From contig OZ244581.1 in the NCBI GenBank assembly GCA_965217935.1, forward strand, positions 4,588,001-4,652,000: a stretch of DNA of 64,000 nucleotides. The letters run 5' to 3'. The first letter of the stretch is position 1. The number at the start of each line of letters is the position of its first letter. The notes beneath the pieces were generated by a model. The model saw nothing but the letters and a program-made list of their open reading frames with translations, was not told the origin of the DNA and searched no databases. Origin of the DNA: JBBROS01 sp965217935. Lineage in GTDB: Bacteria > Pseudomonadota > Alphaproteobacteria > Acetobacterales > Acetobacteraceae. Made by a program: the position numbers and the translations under genes. This document shows positions 43,317 to 52,010 of the stretch, in pieces.

Positions 43317-45695
43317 TCAAGCGTTCGGCACGACAATGCTCAAATGCTGCGTGAAGGCGCCATACATGTCCGCCGAGACGCCTGCTGCTTGCACGCCGTT
43401 GACCGTGGCGCCGGTGACGAACAGGTTGCGGTCGGTCGCGGCCGATCCGCCGTAGGCATCGTTCAGGAACGTCACCGCGACGTCATGCGCGCCGGCTGCC
43501 AGGATGCCGGGAATGGTGACCGCCTGGGACTGCCCGGCGGCGCGTAGGGCCGTGACCACGCCGGTTTGGCCGACCGCCTTGCCGTCGACCGCGATCGAGA
43601 ATTTCGCGTCGCCCTGGTAGGCGTCCTCGCACAGTTGCAGCACGGTGTTGCCGGCGGTGCTGGTGGCGGCGCGGGCATGGAAGTCGGTCGAGCCGTTCGA
43701 AAGCAGCGTGGCCGAGGCCTCTTGCGTTGCCCAGCCGTTATACGTCACGCCATCGACGTAGAGGTTGCGGTCGGTCGCGGCCGTCCCGTTCCACTTGTCG
43801 TTGAGGAAGCTCACCGTGACGGTGGAGCCCGGACCGAAATTGCCCTTGAGCGTGATGTCCTCGCGCGCCCCCGCGGCATGGGACGCGGACGCCATGCGGA
43901 CGCCGCCGATCGTGTTGCCGTTGACCGCGATGGTGAACTGGGCGTCGCCCTGGTAGGCGTCCTCGGACACTTTCACGACAACCGTGTCGGAGACGCTGGC
44001 GGCGCGGGCGTGGAAGTCGGCCGAGCCGTTCGAGAACAGCGGGGCCGAGGCCTCTTTCGTCGCTACGCCGTTATAGGTCAGGCCATCGACGTAGAGGTTG
44101 CGGTCGGTCGCGGCCGTTCCGTTCCATTTGTCGTTGAGAAAGCTCACCGTGATGGTAGGGCTCGCGCCGAAATCGCCGTTGAACGTGATGGCCTCGGTTT
44201 TCCCGGCGCCGTGCGACGCGGTGGCGGTGCGGACGCCGCCGACAGCCTTGCCGTTGACCGCGATGGTGAACTGGGCGTCGCCTTGGTAGGCGTCCTCGGA
44301 CACGTTCACGACGACGGTGTCAGAGCCGCCCGTGGACGGCGCGGGCGTGCTCGCGGGGCCGCCCGCCTTGGGCGTAGAAGGGGCGGGCGCGGCGGTCGTC
44401 GGGATCGGCGCGGGCGCCGTGCCGGCAAATGAGAATGTCCGCTCGCCGCCGATGTACTCGGCGATGCTGACGCCCGGGATCGCGGCGCCGTTAATGCTCG
44501 CGCCGTCGACGTACAAGTTGCGGTCGCCGTCCGGCCCGCCGCCGGCGTTGTTGAGGAAGTTGACGCCGGCGGTATGCTGGCCGGCGCCGAAGTTGCCCTT
44601 GATATGGAAGGCCTGCCGCTCGCCGTTCCAGTGGATCGCGGAGGTGGAGAGCGTGCCGCCGATCTGCTTTCCGTCGACGGTCACGACGAACTGGGCGTCG
44701 CCTTGGTAATAGTCCTCGCTGATGACGATGGTGAGGTCATCGAGCCCGGCGCCGACCGTCTGGTCGCCTTTCGGCGCGGGCGGGACCGGCGCCGCGCTGG
44801 TGGACGCCGGGACCGGGGCGTCGGCGCCGCCGAGGCCGCCGTTGCCGTTGGCGTCGGTGGCGCCGTAGAAACTGAAGCCCCGCCCGTCCGGCGAAGAGGC
44901 GCTCTGCTGCGCGATGGCCGGGTTGGCGCCGTCCTTTGAGAAGCCGCGGATGTAGTCGATCTTCATGTCCGCAGACTCGCCGCGTGGCGCGCCAGCCCAG
45001 TTGCCGCCGACGGCGAGGTTGGCGAGGAGATACATCGGGCGATGAAAGTCGGACGGCGTGGCCATCGACCCGGTGGCCTGGCCGTTGAAGTAGAAGGTGA
45101 TCTTGTCCGCCTGCCAGTCCACGCCGAAGGTGTTGTATTGGGTGTAGAGGTTGGCGCCGCTGGTGTCGTGCCAGTCGCCCCGGCCGCCGCTGCCGGTCAC
45201 CACCGCGCCGTTGTGGAACGAATAGGCGCCGCCGTCGCCGCCCGGGCTGACTGCGCCGAACGCCTCGAGCGCGTCGATCTCGGGCGGCCAGACATGCTCC
45301 TGCGAGAGCATCCAGAACGCGGGCCACATGCCGGAGGCAGCCGGCAACTGGGCGCGCATCTCGAAATAGCCGTATTGTTGCGAGAACGAATGATTGGTGG
45401 TGATGGCGCCCGAGGTATAGGCTTGTCCCATCGTTTTGGAGGGATCAGCCGACGGGGCGGCGCGTATGTCAAGGACGCCGCCGGACACGGAGAACGGATT
45501 GATGCCGACAGTCTGGTCTGAATACATCTGCACTTCATCATTGAGCTTTCGCTCTCCGTATGAATATGTCGTATCCCAGGTTCCAGTTCCACCCTGAATT
45601 TGATAGTTGGACGGACCATTTGAACTGAAGCTATTGAACTCGTCATCGAAAGTAAGTTTGTAACCGGTCAGGTCAAGACTGCCGCTGCTGGCCAT
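43317..45695 (-). CDS. Secreted GH16 beta-glucanase with four CBM60-like modules
   Basis: 792 residues. Residues 1-260 form a GH16 jelly-roll with the catalytic motif EIDALE (nucleophile Glu139, acid/base Glu144), so laminarin/lichenan or galactan endo-hydrolysis is expected. Four modules of about 100 residues follow, each with (V/L)SED.YQGDAQF...V.G and FLN...DRNLYVDG, the calcium-dependent CBM60-type pattern. Modules 2 and 3 are near-identical and spaced 333 bp (111 residues), a recent internal duplication. No signal peptide; the N-terminus starts MASSGSLDLTGYKLTFDDEF. The C-terminal tail (YGAFTQHLSIVVPNA) resembles the hydrolase at 13162-14646, a possible secretion signal. Confidence 0.9.
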   Translation of the reverse strand: MASSGSLDLTGYKLTFDDEFNSFSSNGPSNYQIQGGTGTWDTTYSYGERKLNDEVQMYSDQTVGINPFSVSGGVLDIRAAPSADPSKTMGQAYTSGAITTNHSFSQQYGYFEMRAQLPAASGMWPAFWMLSQEHVWPPEIDALEAFGAVSPGGDGGAYSFHNGAVVTGSGGRGDWHDTSGANLYTQYNTFGVDWQADKITFYFNGQATGSMATPSDFHRPMYLLANLAVGGNWAGAPRGESADMKIDYIRGFSKDGANPAIAQQSASSPDGRGFSFYGATDANGNGGLGGADAPVPASTSAAPVPPAPKGDQTVGAGLDDLTIVISEDYYQGDAQFVVTVDGKQIGGTLSTSAIHWNGERQAFHIKGNFGAGQHTAGVNFLNNAGGGPDGDRNLYVDGASINGAAIPGVSIAEYIGGERTFSFAGTAPAPIPTTAAPAPSTPKAGGPASTPAPSTGGSDTVVVNVSEDAYQGDAQFTIAVNGKAVGGVRTATASHGAGKTEAITFNGDFGASPTITVSFLNDKWNGTAATDRNLYVDGLTYNGVATKEASAPLFSNGSADFHARAASVSDTVVVKVSEDAYQGDAQFTIAVNGNTIGGVRMASASHAAGAREDITLKGNFGPGSTVTVSFLNDKWNGTAATDRNLYVDGVTYNGWATQEASATLLSNGSTDFHARAATSTAGNTVLQLCEDAYQGDAKFSIAVDGKAVGQTGVVTALRAAGQSQAVTIPGILAAGAHDVAVTFLNDAYGGSAATDRNLFVTGATVNGVQAAGVSADMYGAFTQHLSIVVPNA
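43640..44310 (-). repeat. 333-bp tandem repeat encoding CBM modules 2 and 3
   Basis: Two neighbouring units are nearly identical at DNA level. Matching landmarks lie 333 bases apart, for example GCGTCGCC.TGGTAGGCGTC at about 43942 and 44275, and TAGAGGTTGCGGTCGGTCGC at about 43760 and 44093. The unit is an exact multiple of three, so copy number can change without breaking the frame. Confidence 0.8.
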
Positions 45696-46661
45696 GATCG
45701 CGTCCCTTTTGCTTGAGACGTCTATGCCCCAGGACGAACCGCTCGCGTAAGCGTGATAAATGTTAAGAGATGAAACAAGTCATAGAACTCAGGCTATGGA
45801 ACGGAACTCAATGTTTGATTGCTGAACAAATGATTTATGGGCTATTGTGCAATGTCTGAAAGACTGATTAATTCCGCGGCCAAGTATTTGGGGCAATGAT
45901 GGGCACGCAGCAGGCCACGTATCATCCGGCCGCTCGTGAGCGGGGGGTTGAGGCGCAGGGCGCTACGGCCAGTCTTAGCGCGGTCCTCAGCAGGCCGGTT
46001 TTGCCAGGGCAATTTGGTAAAAACCCCTAGCATACAGGAGCGCGGCGGCACGGGAGCGGGTCACTGTACTGCCTGAGTTGTCGCGTTGGCCGTTTCGACG
46101 ACGACGGCCCGCAAGGCTTTCAAGGCAGAACAGACGGGAAAAAATAAGCGTCTTCCGGTCGCCTGCCGGAATTGCCAAGCCCGCCGGGCAAGCAACCCGC
46201 TCTCCAGCGTCGGCTCGCCGAGCCTCGCATACGGCATCCTCACGTCGACGGCCGACGAAACGGTCTTGGCCGCAGAGCCAGACCCGAAAACCGATGCGAA
46301 GCGATCCCACCGCCTGATGTCAGCGAAGCTGACAGGGGCCGCCCCTTCAAGCAGGCGCGCCTTGCAAACCGTAACTTAATTCGGGCGAACGTCACGCAAT
46401 TGCGCGAGTTCAGCTAGCGGCTCCTTGCCCTCAACGACCGACTGTGCCGCCTTCGCCTTAAAAGCCGGGGCATGGGCCCGTCGTGCTCACTTGGACGTTC
46501 CTGCTTCTGATCCGCGGCATGCTCGCCACGATCAGGCAGGCAATCCACTCAAGGGCATGCCCGTATTCTCCCGGCCACCTCTCAGCTTAAGCAATGGCTC
46601 CCGCCATCCACGGTAAACGTCGATATCCGGCGCCCTCAATTGCCCCGGGACCATCCGCCTG
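45696..46661. other. 966-base intergenic region
   Basis: No recognised gene. 45720-45870 is AT-richer and probably carries the GH16 promoter. Frames at 46086-46379 (+) and 45987-46310 (-) overlap each other, lack family resemblance and are unlikely to be genes. It may be decayed mobile DNA, but nothing diagnostic was seen. Confidence 0.45.
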
Positions 46662-47132
46662 TCATTCACCCTTGTGGTATTTCATATCCAAGGCGTCGAT
46701 TGCGTCGACATTGCCTGCCGATCGGCCATTCGGATCGAACGCACAGGCTAGAAACGCCTCGGCGATCGACTTGGCCAATTCGGGACCGACCACCCGCGAT
46801 CCCATCGTGATGATCTGGGCGTTGTTTGATAATGCCGCGCGCTCGGCCGAATACGTGTCGTGCGTCTGAGCGGCCCTGATCCCAGGCACCTTGTTTGCTG
46901 ATATGGCGACCCCGATGCCCGTTCCGCAGCAAAGGATCGCCCGGTCGTAGGTTCCATTAAGGACGCCGTGAGCGACCCGGTCAGACAGGTTTGCGTAAAA
47001 CGGTTCGGCGCCCTCCTTCGGCGTGCTCACCTCGGCAACGTCGAGGCCGTTCTTGCCTTGGAGGTGCTCGGCGAGAATTTTTGCCAAGGGCGCTCCGGCG
47101 CTGTCGCCGGCGATAGCGAGCTTCAATGTCAT
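46662..47132 (-). CDS. RpiB/LacAB-type sugar-phosphate isomerase (EryI-like)
   Basis: 156-residue isomerase of the RpiB/LacA fold. Active-site elements include an AIAGDSAGAPLA start, the cysteine loop AILCCGTGIGVAISANK and AAQTHDTYSAERAALSNNAQIITMGSRVVG. In erythritol and threitol catabolism the RpiB-type enzyme converts erythrulose 4-phosphate to erythrose 4-phosphate. That role is inferred from the adjacent TIM-like gene, 18 bases upstream. A ribose-5-phosphate isomerase is the alternative. AAAGGAGA precedes ATG 47132. Confidence 0.87.
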   Translation of the reverse strand: MTLKLAIAGDSAGAPLAKILAEHLQGKNGLDVAEVSTPKEGAEPFYANLSDRVAHGVLNGTYDRAILCCGTGIGVAISANKVPGIRAAQTHDTYSAERAALSNNAQIITMGSRVVGPELAKSIAEAFLACAFDPNGRSAGNVDAIDALDMKYHKGE

Positions 47133-47150
47133 TCTCCTTTGCCTGATCGG

Positions 47151-47909
47151 TTAGATCACCGCCGCGCACTTGTCGATAATGGCATTGTATCCGTCAACGT
47201 CCCATGCAGCGCGCCCGATGAACAAGCCGTCGATATGAGGACAACGGATGAGGTCCTGACAATTGCCTGCATTGACGCTTCCGCCATAGAGGCACCGCAC
47301 GCTTCGCCCGGTCAGCTCCGATGCAACGCGTTTGATCGTCGCTTGCCGTTCGTCCGCATACTGCGGAGCAGCGGGGGTTCCCCCTTCCCCGATTGCCCAG
47401 ACAGGTTCGTAGGCAAACAGGATCTGCGCCGACTTCTCCTCGTCCGACAACGCTCCCAACGCAGCTTCAACCTGAGTGCGAAGCAGACTGTCGGCCCGTC
47501 CGGTCGCCTTATCCTCTAGCGCTTCACCGACGCAGATCAACGGGATCAATCCGTGCCGAACCGCAGCCTGGGTTTTCCGCCCCACAGTTTCGTCCGTCTC
47601 TCCGAAATGGGTACGCCGCTCGGAATGCCCTAGTTCCACCAGATCGAGTCCGCAATCGGTCAGCATTGTCGGGGAAATTTCTCCTGTCCAAGCTCCCTGG
47701 TCGGACCAGTGCATCGTTTGTGCGCCAACCTTGACGTCGGTATGTTTCAGCGACGCTTTCACCTCGCGCAAAACGGTAAATGGAGGGATTATGAAACGCT
47801 GGATGCCGGCCCGGCAGGCCCGGAGGCCATCAATGAACTCTCTCGCCTCAGCGAGACCTTTGTGCATCTTCCAGCTGGTCCCGATCCACGCCGCGGATTT
47901 CTCATCCAT
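47151..47909 (-). CDS. Triose-phosphate isomerase-like tetrulose-phosphate isomerase (EryH-like)
   Basis: 252-residue TIM barrel closely resembling EryH/TpiA2 of Brucella and rhizobial erythritol loci. WIGTSWKMHKGLAEAREF, QRFIIPPFTVLREVK, VKVGAQTMHWSDQGAWTGEISP, GHSERRTHFGE and CPHIDGLFIGRAAW are present. Catalytic Lys in SWKM, His in ELGHSERR and Glu in AYEPVWAIGEG are kept. The SWKMHK and MHW signatures distinguish it from the housekeeping enzyme. With the RpiB-type gene it forms the isomerase half of an erythritol-type pathway; the dehydrogenases and kinase are not in the window. Confidence 0.88.
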   Translation of the reverse strand: MDEKSAAWIGTSWKMHKGLAEAREFIDGLRACRAGIQRFIIPPFTVLREVKASLKHTDVKVGAQTMHWSDQGAWTGEISPTMLTDCGLDLVELGHSERRTHFGETDETVGRKTQAAVRHGLIPLICVGEALEDKATGRADSLLRTQVEAALGALSDEEKSAQILFAYEPVWAIGEGGTPAAPQYADERQATIKRVASELTGRSVRCLYGGSVNAGNCQDLIRCPHIDGLFIGRAAWDVDGYNAIIDKCAAVI

Positions 47910-48406
47910 TCGTCTCGCCTTGCAATCTTGCTGTGCAGCGTTGGCGTTCTAACCAGCCAGATGCCGTGAATGTCCAGACTGGTCGAAGACTGGCCGTAGT
48001 GACAACGCCTTGATCAAAGTGACATCCAGAATTGGATTTTACCCGTAAATTGTCTGCATAGCTGAAGACGTTAACGACCAAATTTTGAGAGGCGCCACGA
48101 CAGCCTTCAAATCACGGTTTGCATGGATAGCGCTGCTCCAGGATCGTGACCGGACTTCCGAACGCTACAAGCGGCAAAACCACTCTTGACCTAATCCTAT
48201 TGCGCCATCAGGCCCAGAATGTCGCCGCCGGCTACGCATTCAAAACGTTTATCCAACTGTGCCTTGTTGAAAAGCGGGTCCGCAACCTGGAAGGCAATCG
48301 CAAAGTCTCAGGATAGGTCACAAACAAAATTTCCAGGTATCCAACTCATGTTGCAGTGAGCCTTACCACGCCGAATCACACCGCCGGTCTTTCCGTTAAG
48401 GACCGA
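47910..48406. other. 497-base intergenic region
   Basis: Nothing recognised. It must contain the promoter for the two isomerase genes near 47910-48060, where the sequence is less GC-rich. No palindromic operator stood out. Confidence 0.4.
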
Positions 48407-48985
48407 TCAAAACCGTCGCTCGTAAACCTGAACGACGTCGCCGGGGGCGATAAACGAACTTGGCATCACCTTGCCTTCGACAGCCTTTCCGCTCGTTGTC
48501 CGGACCACCCCGGCATAATCTTTCACGCCCCGGTAGGTAAAGCCGCCGGCGATTGCCACGGCGGTGAGCATGGTCATGCCAGGTTGATACGGGTACTCCC
48601 CTGGCTTGGCCACTTCACCGAGCACGAAGACCGGTCGATATGCGAGCACCTCAACGCTCACGCTCGGGTTGCGCAGCAAGTTCTTCTCGCGCAAGCCGCT
48701 TTCAATGCGCTTGTCCAACTGTTCGGGCGTAAGACCTGCAGCCTCCACGCTGCCGAGAAGGGGAACCGCAATTTGACCGCGGTCATCGACCCGGAATTCG
48801 CCTGTCAACTGGTCCTCGCCGAACACGATGATCCTCACTTGGTCGCCGCCGCCCAACGTGTAGCTGCGAGCGCCGTAATTTGGCAGGGGCGCCAAGCCAG
48901 ACCCAGGAGCGCAACTCGAAAGCAGGGCCAGCGCAACCACTGCACGAGGGAAAATCTGCATCACACGTCGAATTCGCATCATCAT
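48407..48985 (-). CDS. Polysaccharide export lipoprotein (Wza/GumB-like)
   Basis: 192 residues. Lipoprotein signal with the lipobox around LALLSSCAPGSG, then the poly-export domain (YTLGGGDQVRIIVFGEDQLTGEFRVDDRGQIAVPLLG) and one SLBB beta-grasp domain (PVFVLGEVAKPGEYPYQPGMTMLTAVAIAGG). Forms the outer-membrane channel for exopolysaccharide. It is shorter than Wza, matching the small GumB/ExoF-type forms. It lies 18 bases after the Crp/Fnr gene on the same strand, so probably is co-transcribed. Confidence 0.9.
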   Translation of the reverse strand: MMMRIRRVMQIFPRAVVALALLSSCAPGSGLAPLPNYGARSYTLGGGDQVRIIVFGEDQLTGEFRVDDRGQIAVPLLGSVEAAGLTPEQLDKRIESGLREKNLLRNPSVSVEVLAYRPVFVLGEVAKPGEYPYQPGMTMLTAVAIAGGFTYRGVKDYAGVVRTTSGKAVEGKVMPSSFIAPGDVVQVYERRF

Positions 48986-49003
48986 TCCATCAGTTTATAC
49001 AAA

Positions 49004-49753
49004 TCAGGCAAGAGTACGAGCTTCGTGCGCCGACGGCGCGGAACACCTATGGCCCGAAGCGTTAGACCTGCGGCGTCCGCCGCGCAACATAGTTTCGAGA
49101 CCGCCGCGATCCAGAATGGTAATTCGTCCCCGGCTGGTCCGGATCAAACCCTCGTCTTGCAGCGTCGCTGTCGCAACGGTGATGCCGGATCGTCGAACGC
49201 CCAGCATCAAGGCGAGCGCCTCATGGGTCACCCGTAGTTCGTTGCAGCCAGCTCTGTCGTGGGCCATCAGGAGCCAACGGACATACCGGTCAAGAAGCGC
49301 ATCAAGAGCGTTCGATGCGGCAGTTTGCATGACCTGCCGGGCCATGGACTGCACGTGACGCATGCAGTTGCGGCGAAGCAACAAGCTTTGATTCATCAAA
49401 TCCTGAAGAGAGGCAACCGTTATGCGCAAGGCTGGCCCAGCGATCTGCATGATTGCCGAAGCGCAGGAAGCAGAGCTTTCGTCAAGCAGCGCAAACTCTC
49501 CAACCAGCCCTTCCCGCCCGATCATTGCAACCTGCACCCCGGAACCGCCGCCATCAAGTTCGGCAATGAGAGACACCAAACCCTCCTCTATAAAAAACAC
49601 ATGCTCGGTAATCTGTCCACGCTCGATCAAGATCTGGCCAGCAACAAGCCAAACGCGCGTCAAGTGCGGACGCATGATGTCCCAGTCTCTTTGCGTAAGC
49701 GTTGCGAGAAGCTGATTGGATAAGCCTCCCGGGACGCCGGATAACAGCCGCAT
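49004..49753 (-). CDS. Crp/Fnr family transcriptional regulator
   Basis: 249 residues. An N-terminal cyclic-nucleotide-binding-like barrel (VAGQILIERGQITEHVFFIEEGLVSLI, GREGLVGEFALLDESSASC) lacks the arginine of cAMP-binding PFGE..L....R loops, and no Fnr-type cysteine cluster is visible, so the signal is unknown. The C-terminal winged helix reads LRVTHEALALMLGVRRSGITVATATLQDEGLI. ATG 49753 has AGGGGA upstream; a longer frame to 49840 lacks one. Placed between a glycosyltransferase and an export lipoprotein, it likely regulates surface polysaccharide genes. Confidence 0.88.
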   Translation of the reverse strand: MRLLSGVPGGLSNQLLATLTQRDWDIMRPHLTRVWLVAGQILIERGQITEHVFFIEEGLVSLIAELDGGGSGVQVAMIGREGLVGEFALLDESSASCASAIMQIAGPALRITVASLQDLMNQSLLLRRNCMRHVQSMARQVMQTAASNALDALLDRYVRWLLMAHDRAGCNELRVTHEALALMLGVRRSGITVATATLQDEGLIRTSRGRITILDRGGLETMLRGGRRRSNASGHRCSAPSAHEARTLA

Positions 49754-50013
49754 TCGATCCCCTATCTTACCAATTTGACAGTCCGTCAGACCGATGAAGT
49801 GCCACCTTCCGAAATCAAGCTTACCTCTGACCCTGTGCACGGCTTCGCGGCTATTAGATAACGAAATTGTTTACCAGACGTTATAATCGTTCACGACATA
49901 AAAGCATAGCCGCGGATTTGGGCCGCTGTTCGCGAGATTATTCGCTCACCCAGACAACAAGATCATTCTCGGTCTCGTCGCTCGTCGTCGGCGCCAATCT
50001 GGCGGGATGAGCG

Positions 50014-51180
50014 TCAGGCGAGCAGGCCCCGGTAGACGTCGGCGGTCCGCGCGCCGGCAAGCGAGACGGGAAAGGCTCGGCTGGCATACGCCTGGCAAGC
50101 GCCGGCATCCGGAAGACGAAGCCGGCCGCGCAGGGCTGCGATCAGCCGGTCGGCCATGTCCGCCGGCTCGCTGGAGGCGAACGCCAGCGCCTCGGACAGC
50201 GGGGACGCCACGTCCGGCAGGCCGCCGACCGGCGTCACCATCGAGGGCTTGCCGGCGGCCAGCGCCTCGGCGGCAACGAGGCCGAAGCCCTCGAGCGCCA
50301 GAGTCGGCACGACATTGAGGTCGGCGGCGCGAAAGAGCAACGGCAGGCCGTCTTCGGGCACGCGGCCCAGGAAACGCACCTGGCTGGCCAGTCCGAGATC
50401 CGTCGCGCGCTGTTCGTGCGCGCTCCGCAACGGACCGATCCCGCCGATGCAGAGCAGCACGCCAGGAATAGCGGAGGCGACCGGGACCACTGCCTTCAGC
50501 AGGCGTTCCAACCCCATTCGCTGCTTCAGGCGCCGGATCGTGACAAGGTTCGCCCGGTCATTGGGCAGTCCGAGGCGGTCCCTAGCCTCGGCCCGGCTCT
50601 CGCCGCACGCGAACCAATCGAGGTCCACATAGCCGGGGACGACCCTGATGCGGTCCCCGGAAACGCCGAACTCCTGCCGGGCCAAGGCGGCGACGGCTTG
50701 CGACAGGACGATCACCCGGCCCGCCAAGCGGAGCACCAGCATCTCGATAGCTCGCTTGGCCGCGGCGTCTGCGGCCGGGCCTCCCTCGGTGCGGGACTCA
50801 GTCGACCAGGGGCCGTGGAAGCGCATCGCGAGCGGCTGGCGGCGCAGCTTGTCGATGACGAACACGCCATACATCGCCAAATGGAGCGCCGCGAGGTCGA
50901 CCGGCTGCTCCCGCAGCACGGCCGCGACCGTATGCCGGACGGCGCGGGGCCGGCGGCCGAAGCCGCCCCGCTCCGGTCCGAACAGCCGCACCAGACCCCC
51001 CGACTCGGCGTCCGCGCCTGGCGGGCCCTCGACCACGCCGATGACACGCATGCCCGCGGCCGGAAGATACCGCACGAGGTCGTTGTTGACCTGGTCCAGG
51101 CCGCCTGATCCGCTTCCGCCCCAGAACATGCCGATCTGGAGACAGAGAGGGCTGTTTGCGTCTGAAGCGGCGGACGGCAC
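50014..51180 (-). CDS. GT4-family glycosyltransferase
   Basis: 388 residues with the GT-B fold of retaining GT4 enzymes. N-terminal GGSGSGGLDQVNNDLVRYL, a central acceptor-domain LRLAGRVIVLSQAVAALA and VVPGYVDLDWF, and the C-terminal donor-site ExFGxxxAE motif (LALEGFGLVAAEALAAGKP). Start GTG 51180 with AAGGGAAAG upstream. Likely adds a sugar to an exopolysaccharide or cell-surface glycan exported through the nearby Wza-like protein. The acceptor is unknown. Confidence 0.9.
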   Translation of the reverse strand: MPSAASDANSPLCLQIGMFWGGSGSGGLDQVNNDLVRYLPAAGMRVIGVVEGPPGADAESGGLVRLFGPERGGFGRRPRAVRHTVAAVLREQPVDLAALHLAMYGVFVIDKLRRQPLAMRFHGPWSTESRTEGGPAADAAAKRAIEMLVLRLAGRVIVLSQAVAALARQEFGVSGDRIRVVPGYVDLDWFACGESRAEARDRLGLPNDRANLVTIRRLKQRMGLERLLKAVVPVASAIPGVLLCIGGIGPLRSAHEQRATDLGLASQVRFLGRVPEDGLPLLFRAADLNVVPTLALEGFGLVAAEALAAGKPSMVTPVGGLPDVASPLSEALAFASSEPADMADRLIAALRGRLRLPDAGACQAYASRAFPVSLAGARTADVYRGLLA

Positions 51181-51212
51181 TGCTCTTTCCCTTCATTTGA
51201 GGTCATGTCCGG

Positions 51213-51435
51213 CTACCCAGCGGGACCAGGCGACAGCCCGCCTGCCTCATTGAGACGCGGTTTCGCCTCGGGCAAGTGCAGCCGTCGCCGCGTAATGCCG
51301 CAACGGCCTGCCGCCGCAGCGCCGCCCGATCCGGGAGCGCGCCTCGCCATGGTCCAGGCCCATTTCGCCGTCCGCCTGCTCGAACAGGCTTTCGATGCGC
51401 CCGCGCATGCCCGCAATGCGCGTCAGCCCGGCCAC
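51213..51435 (-). pseudogene. IS701-like transposase C-terminal fragment
   Basis: Minus-strand frame reads MRGRIESLFEQADGEMGLDHGEARS, matching the conserved C-terminal (R..IE..FEQAKGE.GLDHYEVRSW..W) segment of IS701-family transposases that carries the catalytic Glu. It decays afterwards. It is separated from its N-terminal counterpart at 51662-51935 by repeat sequences that replace the middle of the gene. Confidence 0.65.
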
Positions 51436-51440
51436 ATTAA

Positions 51441-51553
51441 TGTCCTACCCCGGACGTTCGCTTTTGAATTTCTGGGATAAGCAGGCCATGAAAACAAAAG
51501 GCTGATGTCCCGAGGCACGCGCTTGCAACACGACGAACTTCTGAACCAGGACA
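51441..51553. repeat. 113-bp repeat family C, copy 2
   Basis: Gap-free homologue of 31376-31488 with ends TGTCCT...AGGACA. It lies within the IS701 remnant where the central transposase region should be. No clear target-site duplication was seen at either copy. Confidence 0.8.
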
Positions 51554-51595
51554 CTTGACTGAAATCACCCCGGCTGAAAAAGCGAAGCGCGCTGT

Positions 51596-51656
51596 TGCCA
51601 GTCCAGATCGGCGAGAAATTTTTTCGCCCTTACGCAGTCAGGACAACACGGGTCGA
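51596..51656. repeat. Degenerate palindromic repeat family B, copy 3
   Basis: Starts with the TTGCCAGTCCAGATC flank also seen at 41364-41378, and contains TTACGCAGTCAGGACAACACGGGTC, a mutated version of the right arm of copy 1. The left arm has decayed (GAAATTTTTTCGCCC), so the hairpin is imperfect. Confidence 0.6.
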
Positions 51657-51661
51657 GCCCA

Positions 51662-51935
51662 TCAGGCGCCCGGCCACGTAAGCCCCGCGCCGTCCCTGGC
51701 CGCATCCGCGCCCCAGCCCGCCCGCGACAGGACCTCCTGCGCCCTGTCCCACGTCCCGCCGCCGGCTGCTTTGGCCGCCTGCCAGCCGTTCTTGCCATCA
51801 ACATTCGCAAGCAGGCGACGCAAGAAGGTCCCCGCACGCCTGCGCGGCCCAGTGCGCCCGAACCGCGGCGCGATCCTCTCCGCCGCGCCGTCCGAACCCG
51901 CAGGCCCGGCCGCGCGCGTCAACCGCCGTCACCAT
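51662..51935 (-). pseudogene. IS701-like transposase N-terminal fragment
   Basis: Minus-strand frame reads RIAPRFGRTGPRRRAGTFLRRLLANVDGKNGWQAAKAA, matching the IS701-family N-terminus (RF.R.EPRRRARAYLRGLLAPVERKNGWQLAEAAGD); a little further the WDRAQEVLSRAGWGADAARD segment matches the following DGVQDFLSRMRWDADAVRD. No start codon context or catalytic residues follow. It is inactive. Confidence 0.68.
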
Positions 51936-52010
51936 GCCTCGCCGCCTCCAGGCAGGCGCCACGCACAAACCCGGTCGCAGCGCGGCGCGGCTGGCCGCCT
52001 GCATCGAGCC

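Noticed and set aside
43640..44310. CRISPR-like direct repeats
   Set aside because: The unit is 333 bp, coding and contiguous, not short repeats with unique spacers; it encodes CBM modules.
46086..46379. 97-codon plus-strand frame in the 45.7-46.7 kb gap
   Set aside because: No ribosome site, no family resemblance and an overlapping frame of similar length on the other strand.
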